Positions 54,593 through 63,924 of a stretch of DNA of 64,000 bases are shown here, piece after piece (positions within the stretch are counted from its first letter, which is position 1; every line of letters starts with the position of its first letter). The notes beneath the pieces were generated by a model. The model was not told where the DNA came from. It worked only from the letters and a program-made list of their open reading frames with translations, and ran no database searches. This stretch comes from Polyangiaceae bacterium (GTDB lineage: Bacteria; Myxococcota_A; Polyangia; Polyangiales; Polyangiaceae). The stretch spans positions 1 to 64,000 of the forward strand of contig JAFGBI010000092.1 in the NCBI GenBank assembly GCA_016933275.1, in the 5' to 3' direction. Both the position numbers and the translations under genes were made by a program.

Positions 54593-56170
54593 TCACTGCT
54601 CGCGAAACGCCTCGGCTGGACGTAGACGCGCGGCGTAGAGAGCTGGCCACACCGTGGCCAGCAGGCAAACCAGGAGAGAGAATACGCCCACGAGGGCAAA
54701 CTCCGTGGCGTGCATCTGGACCGGTAGTCGAGAGATGAAATACACCTTGGGGTCCAGGGGGAACCCGTAGACTAGGAGCACCCGGCAAGAAAGGTAGCCG
54801 AGCCCCAGCCCGGCCACTGTCCCCACCAGACCGATGAGGCCGCCTTGGTAGAGGAACGCCCGAAGCAGCTTGAGGTCCGATGCACCCATCGCCTTGAGCA
54901 CCGCGATCTCCCGCTTCTTCTCCAACACCAGCATGATCAAGGTGGCGATCACGGTGAACGCAGCGAGGACGATGATGAGCGCGAGCACCATACTCATCAC
55001 GATCTGTTGGATCCGGAGGGCGGTGAAGAGACCGTGGTTGAGCTCCTCCCAGTCCATGGTGTTGTAGAGCCCGTTGGAGAGCCGCTCGTCGACCGCCGCC
55101 TTGATGACTCGTGCGCGATCGATGTCGGAGACCTTCATCTCGACCCCGGTGACGGTATCGCCACCGTCCAGGTATTTCTGGGCTTCGAAGAGGTCGGTGT
55201 AGATGAGCTTCGAGTCGTACTGGTCGAACCCGGCGTCAAACGCCGCGACCACGCGGAAGTGCCGGGCAACCGGGGCGCGAATCGCCCCTCTGGTGTAGGT
55301 GAAGCCAATCGTGGGGGAGGTTACCTGGAGGCAATCGCCGATCGAAAGGTCGAGCTTCTCGAGGAGTGCCTTGCCCACAATCACCCCGGAGAGCGGCCTG
55401 TCGCGAGCGTTGTCGGCGCAGGGGTCCGGGTCGATGTCTGGCCCGAGTTTCATCGTGGCGATGTCCTCATCGAGGAACCGGCTCGTCCAGCCACCCTCGG
55501 GGACGGTCGAGCCAGGCGGCAATTCGCCAGGAACGGATCCCGCCGAGCTGGCGATGCGCGCGCCGGCCGCCGCGCCCGCCGCGGCCATCGCGTCACTGGC
55601 GACGCGCTCCTGGATCACATCGAGGAGAGGCTTGGCGGAGGAGGGCGGAGGCGTCGTTGGAGGTGGATCGAAATGGCCACCGGTTCGATGGTCCGGCGGT
55701 CGAGCATCGGGGAGGCGCAGCAAATCGATGCATTGTTGGGGGTTCCCGCCGCTGGCGCGACACTGCGGGGGTTCGCTGATCTGCCGTGGCAAATCCAAAA
55801 CGGAGGCCATCCGCTCCGGGTCGACACCCTTCAGCAGCACCCCCGTCGCGGTCCGGTCACCATGCGTCACCATCATCGGGCTGATCACGAACGGAGCGAC
55901 CCCAACGACACCGGGTATCGTCGCCATTTCCCGCATGACGTCACGATACTCGCTGAAGTCACTCGAGTACTTCAGCACGAGGACGTGTGCGTTCACCCCC
56001 AGCACCTTGTCGCGGAACTCGGAGCGGAATCCGCCCGTAACACTCATCACCGTGGTGAGCGCCGCCACCCCCACGGTGACGCCGATGATCGCGAACATGG
56101 TCCCGACCGAGATGAAAGCCCGCTTCTTCGATCGGAGGTACCGAATGGCAAGCGAGAGCGGGAATTCCAT
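54593..56170 (-). CDS. LolC/LolE-like ABC transporter permease with enlarged periplasmic domain
   Basis: The 525-residue protein follows the LolC/E family. An N-terminal membrane helix (FISVGTMFAIIGVTVGVAALTTVMSVTGGF) leads into a large periplasmic MacB-like domain. Three C-terminal helices follow: MSMVLALIIVLAAFTVIATLIMLVLEKKREIAVLKAMGAS, LIGLVGTVAGLGLGYLSCRVLLVYGFPL, and FALVGVFSLLVCLLATVWPALYAARLRPAEAFR. LolCDE releases lipoproteins from the inner membrane. The usual length is about 400-415 residues; here an insertion of over 100 residues with four Cys and a proline-rich run interrupts the periplasmic domain. No lolD ATPase gene is adjacent. The ATG at 56170 is preferred to a TTG at 56185. 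Confidence 0.9.
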   Translation of the reverse strand: MEFPLSLAIRYLRSKKRAFISVGTMFAIIGVTVGVAALTTVMSVTGGFRSEFRDKVLGVNAHVLVLKYSSDFSEYRDVMREMATIPGVVGVAPFVISPMMVTHGDRTATGVLLKGVDPERMASVLDLPRQISEPPQCRASGGNPQQCIDLLRLPDARPPDHRTGGHFDPPPTTPPPSSAKPLLDVIQERVASDAMAAAGAAAGARIASSAGSVPGELPPGSTVPEGGWTSRFLDEDIATMKLGPDIDPDPCADNARDRPLSGVIVGKALLEKLDLSIGDCLQVTSPTIGFTYTRGAIRAPVARHFRVVAAFDAGFDQYDSKLIYTDLFEAQKYLDGGDTVTGVEMKVSDIDRARVIKAAVDERLSNGLYNTMDWEELNHGLFTALRIQQIVMSMVLALIIVLAAFTVIATLIMLVLEKKREIAVLKAMGASDLKLLRAFLYQGGLIGLVGTVAGLGLGYLSCRVLLVYGFPLDPKVYFISRLPVQMHATEFALVGVFSLLVCLLATVWPALYAARLRPAEAFREQ

Positions 56171-56185
56171 TGGGGGTAGGGGCAA

Positions 56186-56643
56186 CGGCCGACTCGCACC
56201 TCAAGATGCGCACGACGTGGCTCGGCACAGTGTCGCAGGCATCCCATGCGCGCAAGAGGATCCAGGGGTCGCCCCGCGCCGGTAGCAGGCCGCGCGATCG
56301 CCCACGCTGCACCCTCCCTCGGTAATGCTCCCGGTGCCATTCCGCGATTCGCGACCGGTTCCGAGTAGACTCGACCGCAGGACAGGATATACATCCGTTC
56401 AGCACGATGGAAGGGATCGAGGAGCGGGGGCTCGGTGGACGTGGGGTTTCGCCCCGCCAGTCAGCCGAAACCACGGGGGTCGTTTGCCGACGTGTGCTCG
56501 GCGTTTTATTTTCGATTCCGCTTGGATGAAGGTGGGGATGATGGAGACTCAGGAACACGCCGCACGCGGTCCCGCGAGGGGACCGGGCAACCACGATGGG
56601 GGCCGCGGCATTCGTCCTGGGCACACCCGCGCGCCGGTGCGAG
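56186..56643. other. Divergent intergenic region upstream of the Ser/Thr kinase
   Basis: This 458-bp region holds no convincing gene and must contain promoters for the divergent permease and kinase genes. An AT-rich patch (GTTTTATTTTCGATTCC, about 56497-56520) is the likeliest promoter location for the kinase operon. Confidence 0.4.
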
Positions 56644-58305
56644 ATGGCTGAAGAGCCGCACGACCAACCCACGGAGCCCGAGCTCCGCACCGAAGCGACG
56701 ACCACTCGCGACACGGGTGGGCTCAAGATCGTGACAATCACCGCCCCACCCGGCTCCATCCCCGATGCGGAGCCGACCGCCAGTGGGCGGCGCTTGCGCG
56801 ATCCGTACCTCGGCGCGCTCGTCGACGGACGGTACCGGCTCGAGTCCGTTCTCGGCGAGGGTGGTATGGGCATCGTCTACCGCTGCCGCCACACCATCAT
56901 CGACAAGAAGGTCGCGATGAAGGTGCTGCGCGCCGATATGGCGCGGGACCAGGAGGTAACCGAGCGTTTTCTCAACGAGGCGAAGGCAGCGTCGGCGGTC
57001 GGGAACCCCCACATCATCGACATCAGCGATTTCGGCCGCTTCCCCGACGGATCGACTTACTTCGTGATGGAGTACCTCGATGGGATCCCGTTGTCGGACG
57101 TGATCAACACGGGAGGTCCGGTCCCGGTGTCGCGGATCGTGCACATCGGGCGCCAGCTCGCAGAAGGCCTGACCGCCGCTCACAGCGCCGGGATCATCCA
57201 CCGAGACCTGAAGCCGGACAACGTGTTCCTGGTGCGGCGAGGCAAGGAGAAGGACTTCGTCAAGATCCTCGATTTCGGGATCGCCAAGGTGTCGAGCCAT
57301 GGCAGCAAGCTGACCCGGGCAGGCACCGTTTTCGGGACGCCTCACTACATGTCCCCAGAGCAAGCGGCTGGCGCTTCGGTCGATCATCGTGGTGACATCT
57401 ACTCACTGGGGGTGATCCTCTATGAGCTGACGAGTGGGCGGCTACCCTTCGATGCCGACAACTTCATGGGTATCCTCACCCAGCACATGTACAAGGCGCC
57501 GGTCCCGCTACGTGCGCTCGAGCCGGCCCCCCCGGACGTGCCCCCTGGGCTCGAGGCCGTGATCCTCAAGTGCCTCTCGAAGCGCCCGGAGCAGCGGTAC
57601 CAGGCGATGGAGCACCTGCTGGACGACCTCGGCCGGATCGCTGACGGCGGCATCCCTGACGCGGTTGGCGAGATGATGAGCCGAAGCGGTGGATTCCGCG
57701 TGCCGCCAGGCTACTTCGACGGGGGGGCTCCGGAGGCGCTCTCTGCCACCCAAGGCGTGCCTCAGGCTTCTCTGGGGAGCCATTGGCCGTTCTACGCCGG
57801 TGTCGCGGGGGTGCTCTTCGCGGTGGGACTGGTAGCGACGATCCTCGTCATGGGGACAACCGGCGCGGCGTCGTCTTCCTCGCCCGCCTTGGTGCGAAGC
57901 ACCGTACCGCCAGGCACGATCCGCGCAGCGCCCTCCGCGCCGAACCCCGCCGCGACCACGCCGGCCGTGGGACGCCAAGTGATCGTGGCCACCGAACCGG
58001 GGGACGCCGAGGTGTGGATCGGCGACCGGCGCCTCGGCTCGGCCCCCGTCGCCATCACGGTTCGTCCGGGCACTCCCGTTGCGCTCACCGTGCGAGCCAA
58101 GGGTTTCGAGGACTCCACCCACGTCGTGGACGACACGCGGGACGCTCAACGGATCCGACTGACACCCCTCCCTGTGTCGACCGGACAGCCACGCAACCCC
58201 AGCAGACCGGTGATGCCCGCGGCAAATCCAACGACAAAACCCCGCCCCCGGACAGACGCGGGGACGATCGGCGGTGGCGATATCGTAAATCCATGGGAAG
58301 AATAG
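56644..58305 (+). CDS. PknB-type Ser/Thr protein kinase with PEGA domain
   Basis: The 553-residue protein has a cytoplasmic kinase domain (about 64-330) with LGEGGMGIVY, K93 (VAMKVL), catalytic loop HRDLKPDN (D188), DFGIAK and GTPHYMSPEQAAG. A low-complexity region is followed by one membrane helix (FYAGVAGVLFAVGLVATILVMG, about 381-402). An extracytoplasmic PEGA domain (about 440-505, VIVATEPGDAEVWIGDRRLGSAPVAITVRPG) comes next, with a basic proline-rich tail. Hanks-type kinases regulate development and envelope processes in myxobacteria. ATG at 56644; the frame is open further up but not conserved. Its 3' end overlaps the CCA/poly(A) polymerase gene by 13 nt. Confidence 0.93.
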   Translation: MAEEPHDQPTEPELRTEATTTRDTGGLKIVTITAPPGSIPDAEPTASGRRLRDPYLGALVDGRYRLESVLGEGGMGIVYRCRHTIIDKKVAMKVLRADMARDQEVTERFLNEAKAASAVGNPHIIDISDFGRFPDGSTYFVMEYLDGIPLSDVINTGGPVPVSRIVHIGRQLAEGLTAAHSAGIIHRDLKPDNVFLVRRGKEKDFVKILDFGIAKVSSHGSKLTRAGTVFGTPHYMSPEQAAGASVDHRGDIYSLGVILYELTSGRLPFDADNFMGILTQHMYKAPVPLRALEPAPPDVPPGLEAVILKCLSKRPEQRYQAMEHLLDDLGRIADGGIPDAVGEMMSRSGGFRVPPGYFDGGAPEALSATQGVPQASLGSHWPFYAGVAGVLFAVGLVATILVMGTTGAASSSSPALVRSTVPPGTIRAAPSAPNPAATTPAVGRQVIVATEPGDAEVWIGDRRLGSAPVAITVRPGTPVALTVRAKGFEDSTHVVDDTRDAQRIRLTPLPVSTGQPRNPSRPVMPAANPTTKPRPRTDAGTIGGGDIVNPWEE

Positions 58306-59759
58306 GCCCAGGATCCTCCGAGACGGTGATAGACCCGGCGATCACCAAAGCCATCCGTGCCGCGGTGCCGGACGCCGTAGGTCGAATCGCGACCGAGCTC
58401 GCACGCGCTGGCCACCGGACCTGGATCGTCGGTGGAATCGTCCGTGACTTCGTCCGGGCAGTGCAAGAGCGGGCGGAGCACCACGCGTTCGTCGGGGACT
58501 GGGACCTCGCGACTTCGGCTCGTCCCGAGGTCGTGTTGCGCACCTTTCGCCGCGCCATTCCGACCGGGGTCCAGCACGGTACGGTCACCGTGATGATGGG
58601 CAAGGTCGGCTACGAGGTCACCACCCTTCGCGGAGAAACCACCTACTCCGATGGACGTCACCCCGACTCGGTGTTCTTCGTGGACGACATCATCGCCGAT
58701 CTCGCGCGCCGGGACTTCACCATCAATGCTCTGGCATTCGATTTGCTCTGCGACAAGCTGCTCGATCCCTTCGGGGGCGTCGAAGATCTCGCGCGGATGC
58801 AGCTACGCGCGGTCGGAGATCCGGCGGAGCGCTTCGCGGAGGATGGGCTCCGAGTGCTGCGGGCGGCCCGCTTCGTGGCGACGCTCGGCGTGGCGCTCGA
58901 GCCGGCGACCGCCGCCGCGATCCTGCCCTCCCTCGCCAGCTTTCGCCGCGTCAGCGCCGAACGGATCCGCGATGAATGGCTGAAAGCGCTCGCGGCACCG
59001 CACCCCAGTCGTGCCTTCGAGGTGATGCGAGAGCACGGGATGCTTGCGATCACCGCGCCGGAGCTCATGGCGCTGGTGGGCTGCGAGCAGAATCGGCACC
59101 ATGCCTTTGACGTCTGGAAACACACGCTCCACTGCGTGGACGCCTGCCCTCCCCGACCGCTCCTTCGCCTCGCCGCGTTGCTCCACGACGTGGCAAAACC
59201 GGAGACGCGGGCGATCGGAGCGAAGACGTCGGACTACACCTTTTACGATCACGAACAGGCCGGCGCACGAATTGCCGACCGCTTCTGCTCCCGTCTTCGG
59301 CTCGCGAACGAGGAACGCGCATACGTCACCGCCCTCGTTCGCCATCACCTCGTGGCGTATGACCCTTCGTGGAGTGACGCGGCTTTGCGGCGGTGGCTGC
59401 GGCGCATCACCTCGTCCCTGTGGGAAGACGTCCTGACCTTGAGTCGCGCCGACGTAGTCGCGAAGGGCCGTGACGCCACCGAGGAGATCGCGCGCCTCGA
59501 TGAGCTCGCCGCACGGACAGCCTCGCTCCTGCGGGACGGAACCGCGCTCACCGTCCGTGATCTCGCCGTTGACGGCAACGACCTAATGGCCGAGCTTCGC
59601 CTCCCGGCGGGGCGACAGATCGGCGATCTGCTTCGGTCATTGCTCGAGCACGTCACCGACCTGCCCTCCGACAACCATCGCGCCCGGCTGCTGGAGCTCG
59701 CGAGGGCGCTCGTGGCCCGGAAGCTCGCGGATCCATCCGGCGCCAAGCCCGTCTCGTGA
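58293..59759 (+). CDS. CCA-adding enzyme / poly(A) polymerase with HD domain
   Basis: The 488-residue protein is a class II nucleotidyltransferase of the tRNA CCA/PAP family. GGIVRDFVR is followed by GDWDLATSARPE (the DxD metal ligands), FRRAIPTGVQHGTVTV, DIIADLARRDFTINALAFD, RFAEDGLRVLRAARFVATLG, and a C-terminal HD phosphohydrolase domain with LLHDVAKPETR. It adds CCA to tRNA 3' ends or A-tails to RNA; the two activities cannot be told apart by sequence alone. The encoded tRNA-Leu lacks CCA, so such an enzyme is needed. It overlaps the kinase gene by 13 nt, implying translational coupling. Confidence 0.92.
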   Translation: MGRIGPGSSETVIDPAITKAIRAAVPDAVGRIATELARAGHRTWIVGGIVRDFVRAVQERAEHHAFVGDWDLATSARPEVVLRTFRRAIPTGVQHGTVTVMMGKVGYEVTTLRGETTYSDGRHPDSVFFVDDIIADLARRDFTINALAFDLLCDKLLDPFGGVEDLARMQLRAVGDPAERFAEDGLRVLRAARFVATLGVALEPATAAAILPSLASFRRVSAERIRDEWLKALAAPHPSRAFEVMREHGMLAITAPELMALVGCEQNRHHAFDVWKHTLHCVDACPPRPLLRLAALLHDVAKPETRAIGAKTSDYTFYDHEQAGARIADRFCSRLRLANEERAYVTALVRHHLVAYDPSWSDAALRRWLRRITSSLWEDVLTLSRADVVAKGRDATEEIARLDELAARTASLLRDGTALTVRDLAVDGNDLMAELRLPAGRQIGDLLRSLLEHVTDLPSDNHRARLLELARALVARKLADPSGAKPVS

Positions 59760-59819
59760 CCACCGCGCGGGGCGGCCTCCAGCACCTTGCGACGGGTCGG
59801 CCTCCGTCGTCCCCGGGGC

Positions 59820-61760
59820 TCAGACGGTTGCCGCAGGTTTGGGCGCGCCGAAGATGCTGGCCGGCCGCTTCTGTTCCTTCTGCCGCTTCTGCTTCTCGGC
59901 CCAAGTCGGGATCACGACCCGTTCCCGCTGGGGCAGGTCGCGGCCTTCGACGGCCGCGGCGATCTCATCGGAGTCGAGGGTCTCGCGCTCGAGGAGCGCC
60001 TCCGCCAAACGATTGAGCTCGGCTCGATGCTCCACGACCACGGTGCGCGCGACGGCGTATTGCTCGTCGACGATGCGACGGATCTCCGCGTCGATCTCCC
60101 GGGCAGTTGCCTCCGAATAATCCTCGCGACGGGAAGCCATCTCGCGCCCGAGGAATACGGCTTCCTCGTGTTCGCCGTAGGCGATCGGTCCGAGTTTGTC
60201 GCTCATCCCAAGCTCGCACACCATCGCGCGCGCCAGACGCGTCGAGCGCTTGATGTCGTCCGAGGCACCCGTCGTTATCTCCCCGAACACTATCTCCTCC
60301 GCGACTCGGCCGCCGAGGGCCATGGCGATCCGCGCCAACGTCTGCTGACGCGTCATCAGGTGCCGATCCTCCGTGGGCAGGAACATCGTCACCCCCAACG
60401 CAGCGCCACGAGGGATGATGGACACCTTGTGGACCGCGTCATTGCCCTCTACGAGGCGACCCACCAGGGTGTGACCCGCCTCGTGCCACGCGCTCGTCCG
60501 GCGTTCGTTCTCGCTCATCACCATCGATCGCCGCTCGCTGCCCAGGAGGACCTTGTCCTTGGCGAGCTCGAAATCGACCATGGTAACGCTATCCTTGTCC
60601 TGCCGCGCAGCGAGCAGCGCCGCTTCGTTGACGAGATTCTCCAGGTCTGCGCCGACGAAGCCCGGGGTCCCCGCCGCGAGAATCTGGAGGTCGACGTCGG
60701 TTGCCATTGGCACCTTCTTGGTATGGACGGCAAGGATGCCCTCCCGACCGCGGATGTCGGGACGCGGAACGGTGATCCGGCGATCGAATCGCCCGGGGCG
60801 TAGGATCGCAGGATCGAGGACGTCGGGACGATTGGTAGCGGCGATGATGATAACGCCCTCGTTCGATTCAAAGCCGTCCATTTCGACGAGCAACTGATTG
60901 AGCGTTTGCTCGCGCTCGTCGTGTCCACCGCCAAGGCCGGCGCCGCGATGTCGACCGACAGCGTCGATCTCGTCGATGAAGATGATGCAGGGGGCGTGCT
61001 TCTTTCCTTGCTCGAACAGGTCGCGCACACGGCTGGCGCCAACGCCGACGAACATCTCTACGAAGTCCGAGCCCGAGATGCTGAAGAAGGGAACGCCCGC
61101 CTCGCCCGCGATAGCGCGTGCGAGCAGCGTCTTCCCGGTCCCCGGCGGCCCCATCATCAGAACACCCTTGGGGATGCGGCCGCCCAACTTCTGAAACTTC
61201 TTGGGATCCTTGAGGAAGGCGATGATCTCCTCGAGCTCGTCCTTGGCCTCGTCGATCCCAGCCACGTCGGCGAAAGTGACCTTGTTCTGCGCCTCGTTGA
61301 GGAGCCGCGCGCGACTCTTCCCGAAGCTCATCGCCTTTCCGCCCCCCGACTGGAGCTGCCGCATGAACAGGTAGAACATCACCACCAGAAAGACCATCGG
61401 GATGATGAACGTGCCCGCGGTCCACCAGAGGGCGCTGCTCTCGTCTGCCTTGAATTCGACGGCAACGTTGTGCTTGAGGAGCTGCTCGGCGGTCGCGCCG
61501 TCCTCGGTCGGTCCGACCGTGATCGCCGTCTGGTTGGGGCCCTTCGCAGCCGGGTTCTTGATCTCAAAGCGGTACTCCCGGCCATCCACCTCCACCTTTT
61601 CGACGTGACGCTCCGTCTTCGGAGCCGCCACGAGCGCCATGAACTCACTGAAGGATAGCGGCTTCCGTTCGGGCCCTGGCGGCTGGAGAAACTTCCAGAA
61701 CGCCATGAAGGCGACGATGATGATGACCCAGATGAGCAGGGTCTTTTGGGGCTGTTTCAC
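59820..61760 (-). CDS. ftsH: ATP-dependent zinc metalloprotease FtsH
   Basis: The 646-residue protein has the FtsH layout. There are two membrane segments (about 7-25 and 113-135), a periplasmic domain between them, then an AAA module: [18 protein letters not shown], Walker [30 protein letters not shown], Walker [13 protein letters not shown], and the [25 protein letters not shown]. The zinc protease domain has HEAGH and the third-ligand Asp region. FtsH degrades misassembled membrane proteins and regulators. The GTG at 61760 reads MKQPQKTLL, matching family N-termini, with GAGG about 9 nt upstream. It lies downstream of tilS, the common pairing. Confidence 0.97.
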   Translation of the reverse strand: MKQPQKTLLIWVIIIVAFMAFWKFLQPPGPERKPLSFSEFMALVAAPKTERHVEKVEVDGREYRFEIKNPAAKGPNQTAITVGPTEDGATAEQLLKHNVAVEFKADESSALWWTAGTFIIPMVFLVVMFYLFMRQLQSGGGKAMSFGKSRARLLNEAQNKVTFADVAGIDEAKDELEEIIAFLKDPKKFQKLGGRIPKGVLMMGPPGTGKTLLARAIAGEAGVPFFSISGSDFVEMFVGVGASRVRDLFEQGKKHAPCIIFIDEIDAVGRHRGAGLGGGHDEREQTLNQLLVEMDGFESNEGVIIIAATNRPDVLDPAILRPGRFDRRITVPRPDIRGREGILAVHTKKVPMATDVDLQILAAGTPGFVGADLENLVNEAALLAARQDKDSVTMVDFELAKDKVLLGSERRSMVMSENERRTSAWHEAGHTLVGRLVEGNDAVHKVSIIPRGAALGVTMFLPTEDRHLMTRQQTLARIAMALGGRVAEEIVFGEITTGASDDIKRSTRLARAMVCELGMSDKLGPIAYGEHEEAVFLGREMASRREDYSEATAREIDAEIRRIVDEQYAVARTVVVEHRAELNRLAEALLERETLDSDEIAAAVEGRDLPQRERVVIPTWAEKQKRQKEQKRPASIFGAPKPAATV

Positions 61761-61862
61761 TGGGGAGACCTCGGTGGGAGCCAGGACGGCCCTTGGATGA
61801 CAATATGCCACCCGGTGCGCGCGACGTCGATCGACTCCGTTCTTCTGAGCATGCGCACGGCT

Positions 61863-62768
61863 TCAGGGATTCGACAGCCCCCGGCGTCGCCGTAGTGGGT
61901 AGTGTTGGGCGGGTCCGAGCTCGATGGTCGAGTTTCGGGGATCCACGCGTGCTGCACGGTCGCCCGAGAGCCAGATGCGGGCGTTGCCCAGCCCAAGCGC
62001 CAGGGCTCGTGCCAACGCCTCCCGCTGCGCGCGGCCGAGGGTAGTGCCATCGAGGGTCGCCGCGACCGGCGCGGGGGTCATGGGCGCGCCAAGCTGGTCG
62101 GCGAGCACGACGAGGTGATCCACGATGCGGGGCGAGAGCGCCTCGAGCAAGGGAACGAGCTCCCTTCGCACCCGAACGCGGAGAAACCGAGGGTCTTCGT
62201 TCGACGGATCGGAGGCGAAGGGGATCTCGCGACGGGACAGGTAGGCGAGGATCTCCCGGCGTCGCCCACGAATCAGGGGCCGGATGAGGTCCTCGGACCG
62301 AGGCGGGAGAGCAGCAAGCCCCCGTGGCCCTGATCCACGCAGGAGCCGCAGCAGCACCGTCTCCGCCCGATCATCGGCGTGGTGGGCCGTGGCGATGAGG
62401 GGGATCCCGAGTTCGTGGGCAGCGGCGCGGAGTGCGGCGAACCGGGCGGCGCGGGCTCGGGCCTGGAGGTTCGGCCCACGAGGGACGGCCAACCGGGTGA
62501 CGGCAAACGGAATTCCATGGGCCAGGGCGAGACGCCGAGCATGGTCCAGCTCGGCCCGGGCCTCCGGCCGCAGGCCGTGGTCCACGCCTTGCGCGAAGAG
62601 CGCGAAGCCGAACGTGGGCCGCAGGCGGGCAAGAACGTCGAGAAGGGCCTGGGAGTCCCCACCCCCGGATACCGCCAGCAGCAGCCGCGCCCTCGGCTCG
62701 AGGCGGCAGTCCTCACGGAGCGTTCGTCGCACGATCGTGACGAGGGACGGGGGGTGGCTCCGTGACAT
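61863..62768 (-). CDS. tilS: tRNA(Ile)-lysidine synthase
   Basis: The 301-residue protein has the N-type ATP pyrophosphatase P-loop LLAVSGGGDSQALL (SGGGDS at 34-39). GVDHGLRPEARAELDHARRLA, LQARARAARFAAL and IATAHHADDRAETVLLRLLRGSGPRGLAALPP then follow. TilS adds lysine to C34 of tRNA-Ile2 (CAU) so that it reads AUA. This is a short version (usual range 310-460) lacking the C-terminal tRNA-binding domain. An open frame extends 172 codons upstream through the Cys-rich gene and repeat C; the ATG at 62768 is chosen by homology. It follows the Cys-rich gene by 11 nt and precedes ftsH by 102 bp. Confidence 0.93.
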   Translation of the reverse strand: MSRSHPPSLVTIVRRTLREDCRLEPRARLLLAVSGGGDSQALLDVLARLRPTFGFALFAQGVDHGLRPEARAELDHARRLALAHGIPFAVTRLAVPRGPNLQARARAARFAALRAAAHELGIPLIATAHHADDRAETVLLRLLRGSGPRGLAALPPRSEDLIRPLIRGRRREILAYLSRREIPFASDPSNEDPRFLRVRVRRELVPLLEALSPRIVDHLVVLADQLGAPMTPAPVAATLDGTTLGRAQREALARALALGLGNARIWLSGDRAARVDPRNSTIELGPAQHYPLRRRRGLSNP

Positions 62769-62779
62769 GGCACTGCTCG

Positions 62780-62971
62780 TCACCCAAGCTCGAAGGCCTT
62801 GCAGAACCGGATGGTGGGGGAGCGGTCGAGGTGATCCGTGCGCTCGGGCTCCGAAGGAAACCCGAGACTGCATTCCCCGCTCTCTTCCCGGTGAGCGCAT
62901 TGCTCGCAGGCAAAACGGAAGGCGAAGCGGCGCGCTTCCTCCCGCAGCCGTGCATCGATCTCGGTGACCAT
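62780..62971 (-). CDS. Small Cys-rich protein next to tilS
   Basis: The 63-residue protein contains CEQCAHREESGECSLGFPSEP and a C-terminal FCKAFEL, giving four Cys in a CxxC...C...C arrangement suited to a zinc or iron-sulfur site. Similar small proteins recur in this position in myxobacteria and relatives, but no function is known. A longer frame starts further up in repeat C sequence; the ATG at 62971 gives the compact conserved form. It ends 11 nt before tilS, suggesting one operon with tilS and ftsH. Confidence 0.7.
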   Translation of the reverse strand: MVTEIDARLREEARRFAFRFACEQCAHREESGECSLGFPSEPERTDHLDRSPTIRFCKAFELG

Positions 62972-63050
62972 CGCGGCCGATTGTACGGCCCGTCGCTCTC
63001 GGCGCCAGCCGGGACGATTGGAAGCGGAAACCGATCGGTCGCTGGGCGGG

Positions 63051-63190
63051 GCGATCTCGACCGAATCTCGCAGGAGATCCCTCGGGGTCTTCGTTGCCAT
63101 CAGCCATCCGCCGTCGACTCCTCCGCGTCCTGCCTGACCGCTGACCGCTGACCGCTGATGGCCTGTTTGGCTCCGGCTCCGCCGGGTCAG
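63051..63190 (+). repeat. Repeat family C, copy 2
   Basis: This aligns with 29539-29692 in the same orientation. The middle carries three tandem CTGACCG units (about 63134-63155). The shared end GATGGCCTGTTTGGCTCCGG... reaches into the stop codon (63187-63189) of the minus-strand lipoprotein gene. Confidence 0.75.
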
Positions 63191-63855
63191 GGGAAGGGCT
63201 GGGCGGGCTGGCCTCGCTGGAAGAAGAAGTAGAGGTAGCCCTCGACGAAGCTGGCGCGATCGGCGGGAACCAGCCCGTTTGCATCGAGGTCCCGAGGATC
63301 CGCGAACCAGGCCCCGAACTCTGCCTCGGTCAGTCGATCATCCCCATTCTTCTCGCTGGTGTCGCCGCTGAACAGCGAGCGGAAGGTGATCTCGCTGGAG
63401 CTGGCCCCACCGTCCACCTGATCGGCCCGAACCGAGTAGATCGTGCCGTTGTCGCGGTGGCAGGTGTTGTGGAGATAGAGAGCCAGCGACACGAGCGGTG
63501 GATTGGGGTTCCCTTCCACTGGCACCCCGGGCGGCGTGACCCCCGGGGGCAAACCAACGGGCACCGCGGTGCCCAGCAGCTCCTCTCGAATGGGGGCGTT
63601 GTCGACGACCAGAATGGTGAGCCCATCGGAGAGCTCCTGGATGTTGTTGCCACGCTGGATGCGGATGAGGATCTGTTCTTCCCGGTACGCGTTCGCGCCG
63701 AAAAAAGAGGGCTGCAGATCGAAGGAGCCGTTCCAACAGTCCTCGATGAACAGCCGATCGCTCCGAACCCAGCCCTTTCCTTCGCCGACCGAACAGGCAA
63801 TGAGGCACGATGCCGCCCCCGCGGCCGCGATCGTCGAGCACCTCCCGCAAGCCAT
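63187..63855 (-). CDS. Lipoprotein of unknown function
   Basis: The 222-residue protein has a lipoprotein signal with lipobox ASCLIAC (Cys 21). The mature part includes FIEDCWNGSFDLQPSFFGANAYREEQILIRIQRGNN, LTILVVDNAPIREELLG, LALYLHNTCHRDNGTIY, SEITFRSLFSG and a C-terminal EF-hand-like Asp/Asn region (DPRDLDANGLV) before GYLYFFFQRG. This resembles a conserved myxobacterial lipoprotein type without a known role. Outer-membrane or periplasmic localisation is inferred. Its stop codon lies inside the edge of repeat C. The mnmA gene lies 69 bp upstream on the same strand. Confidence 0.75.
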   Translation of the reverse strand: MACGRCSTIAAAGAASCLIACSVGEGKGWVRSDRLFIEDCWNGSFDLQPSFFGANAYREEQILIRIQRGNNIQELSDGLTILVVDNAPIREELLGTAVPVGLPPGVTPPGVPVEGNPNPPLVSLALYLHNTCHRDNGTIYSVRADQVDGGASSSEITFRSLFSGDTSEKNGDDRLTEAEFGAWFADPRDLDANGLVPADRASFVEGYLYFFFQRGQPAQPFP

Positions 63856-63924
63856 GCCCCTCGAGTCTGCCCGGAGAGCCGCCGTTCGGCCACCGAATCC
63901 GGTGAGTCGTCGGGCCGCCTCGGC

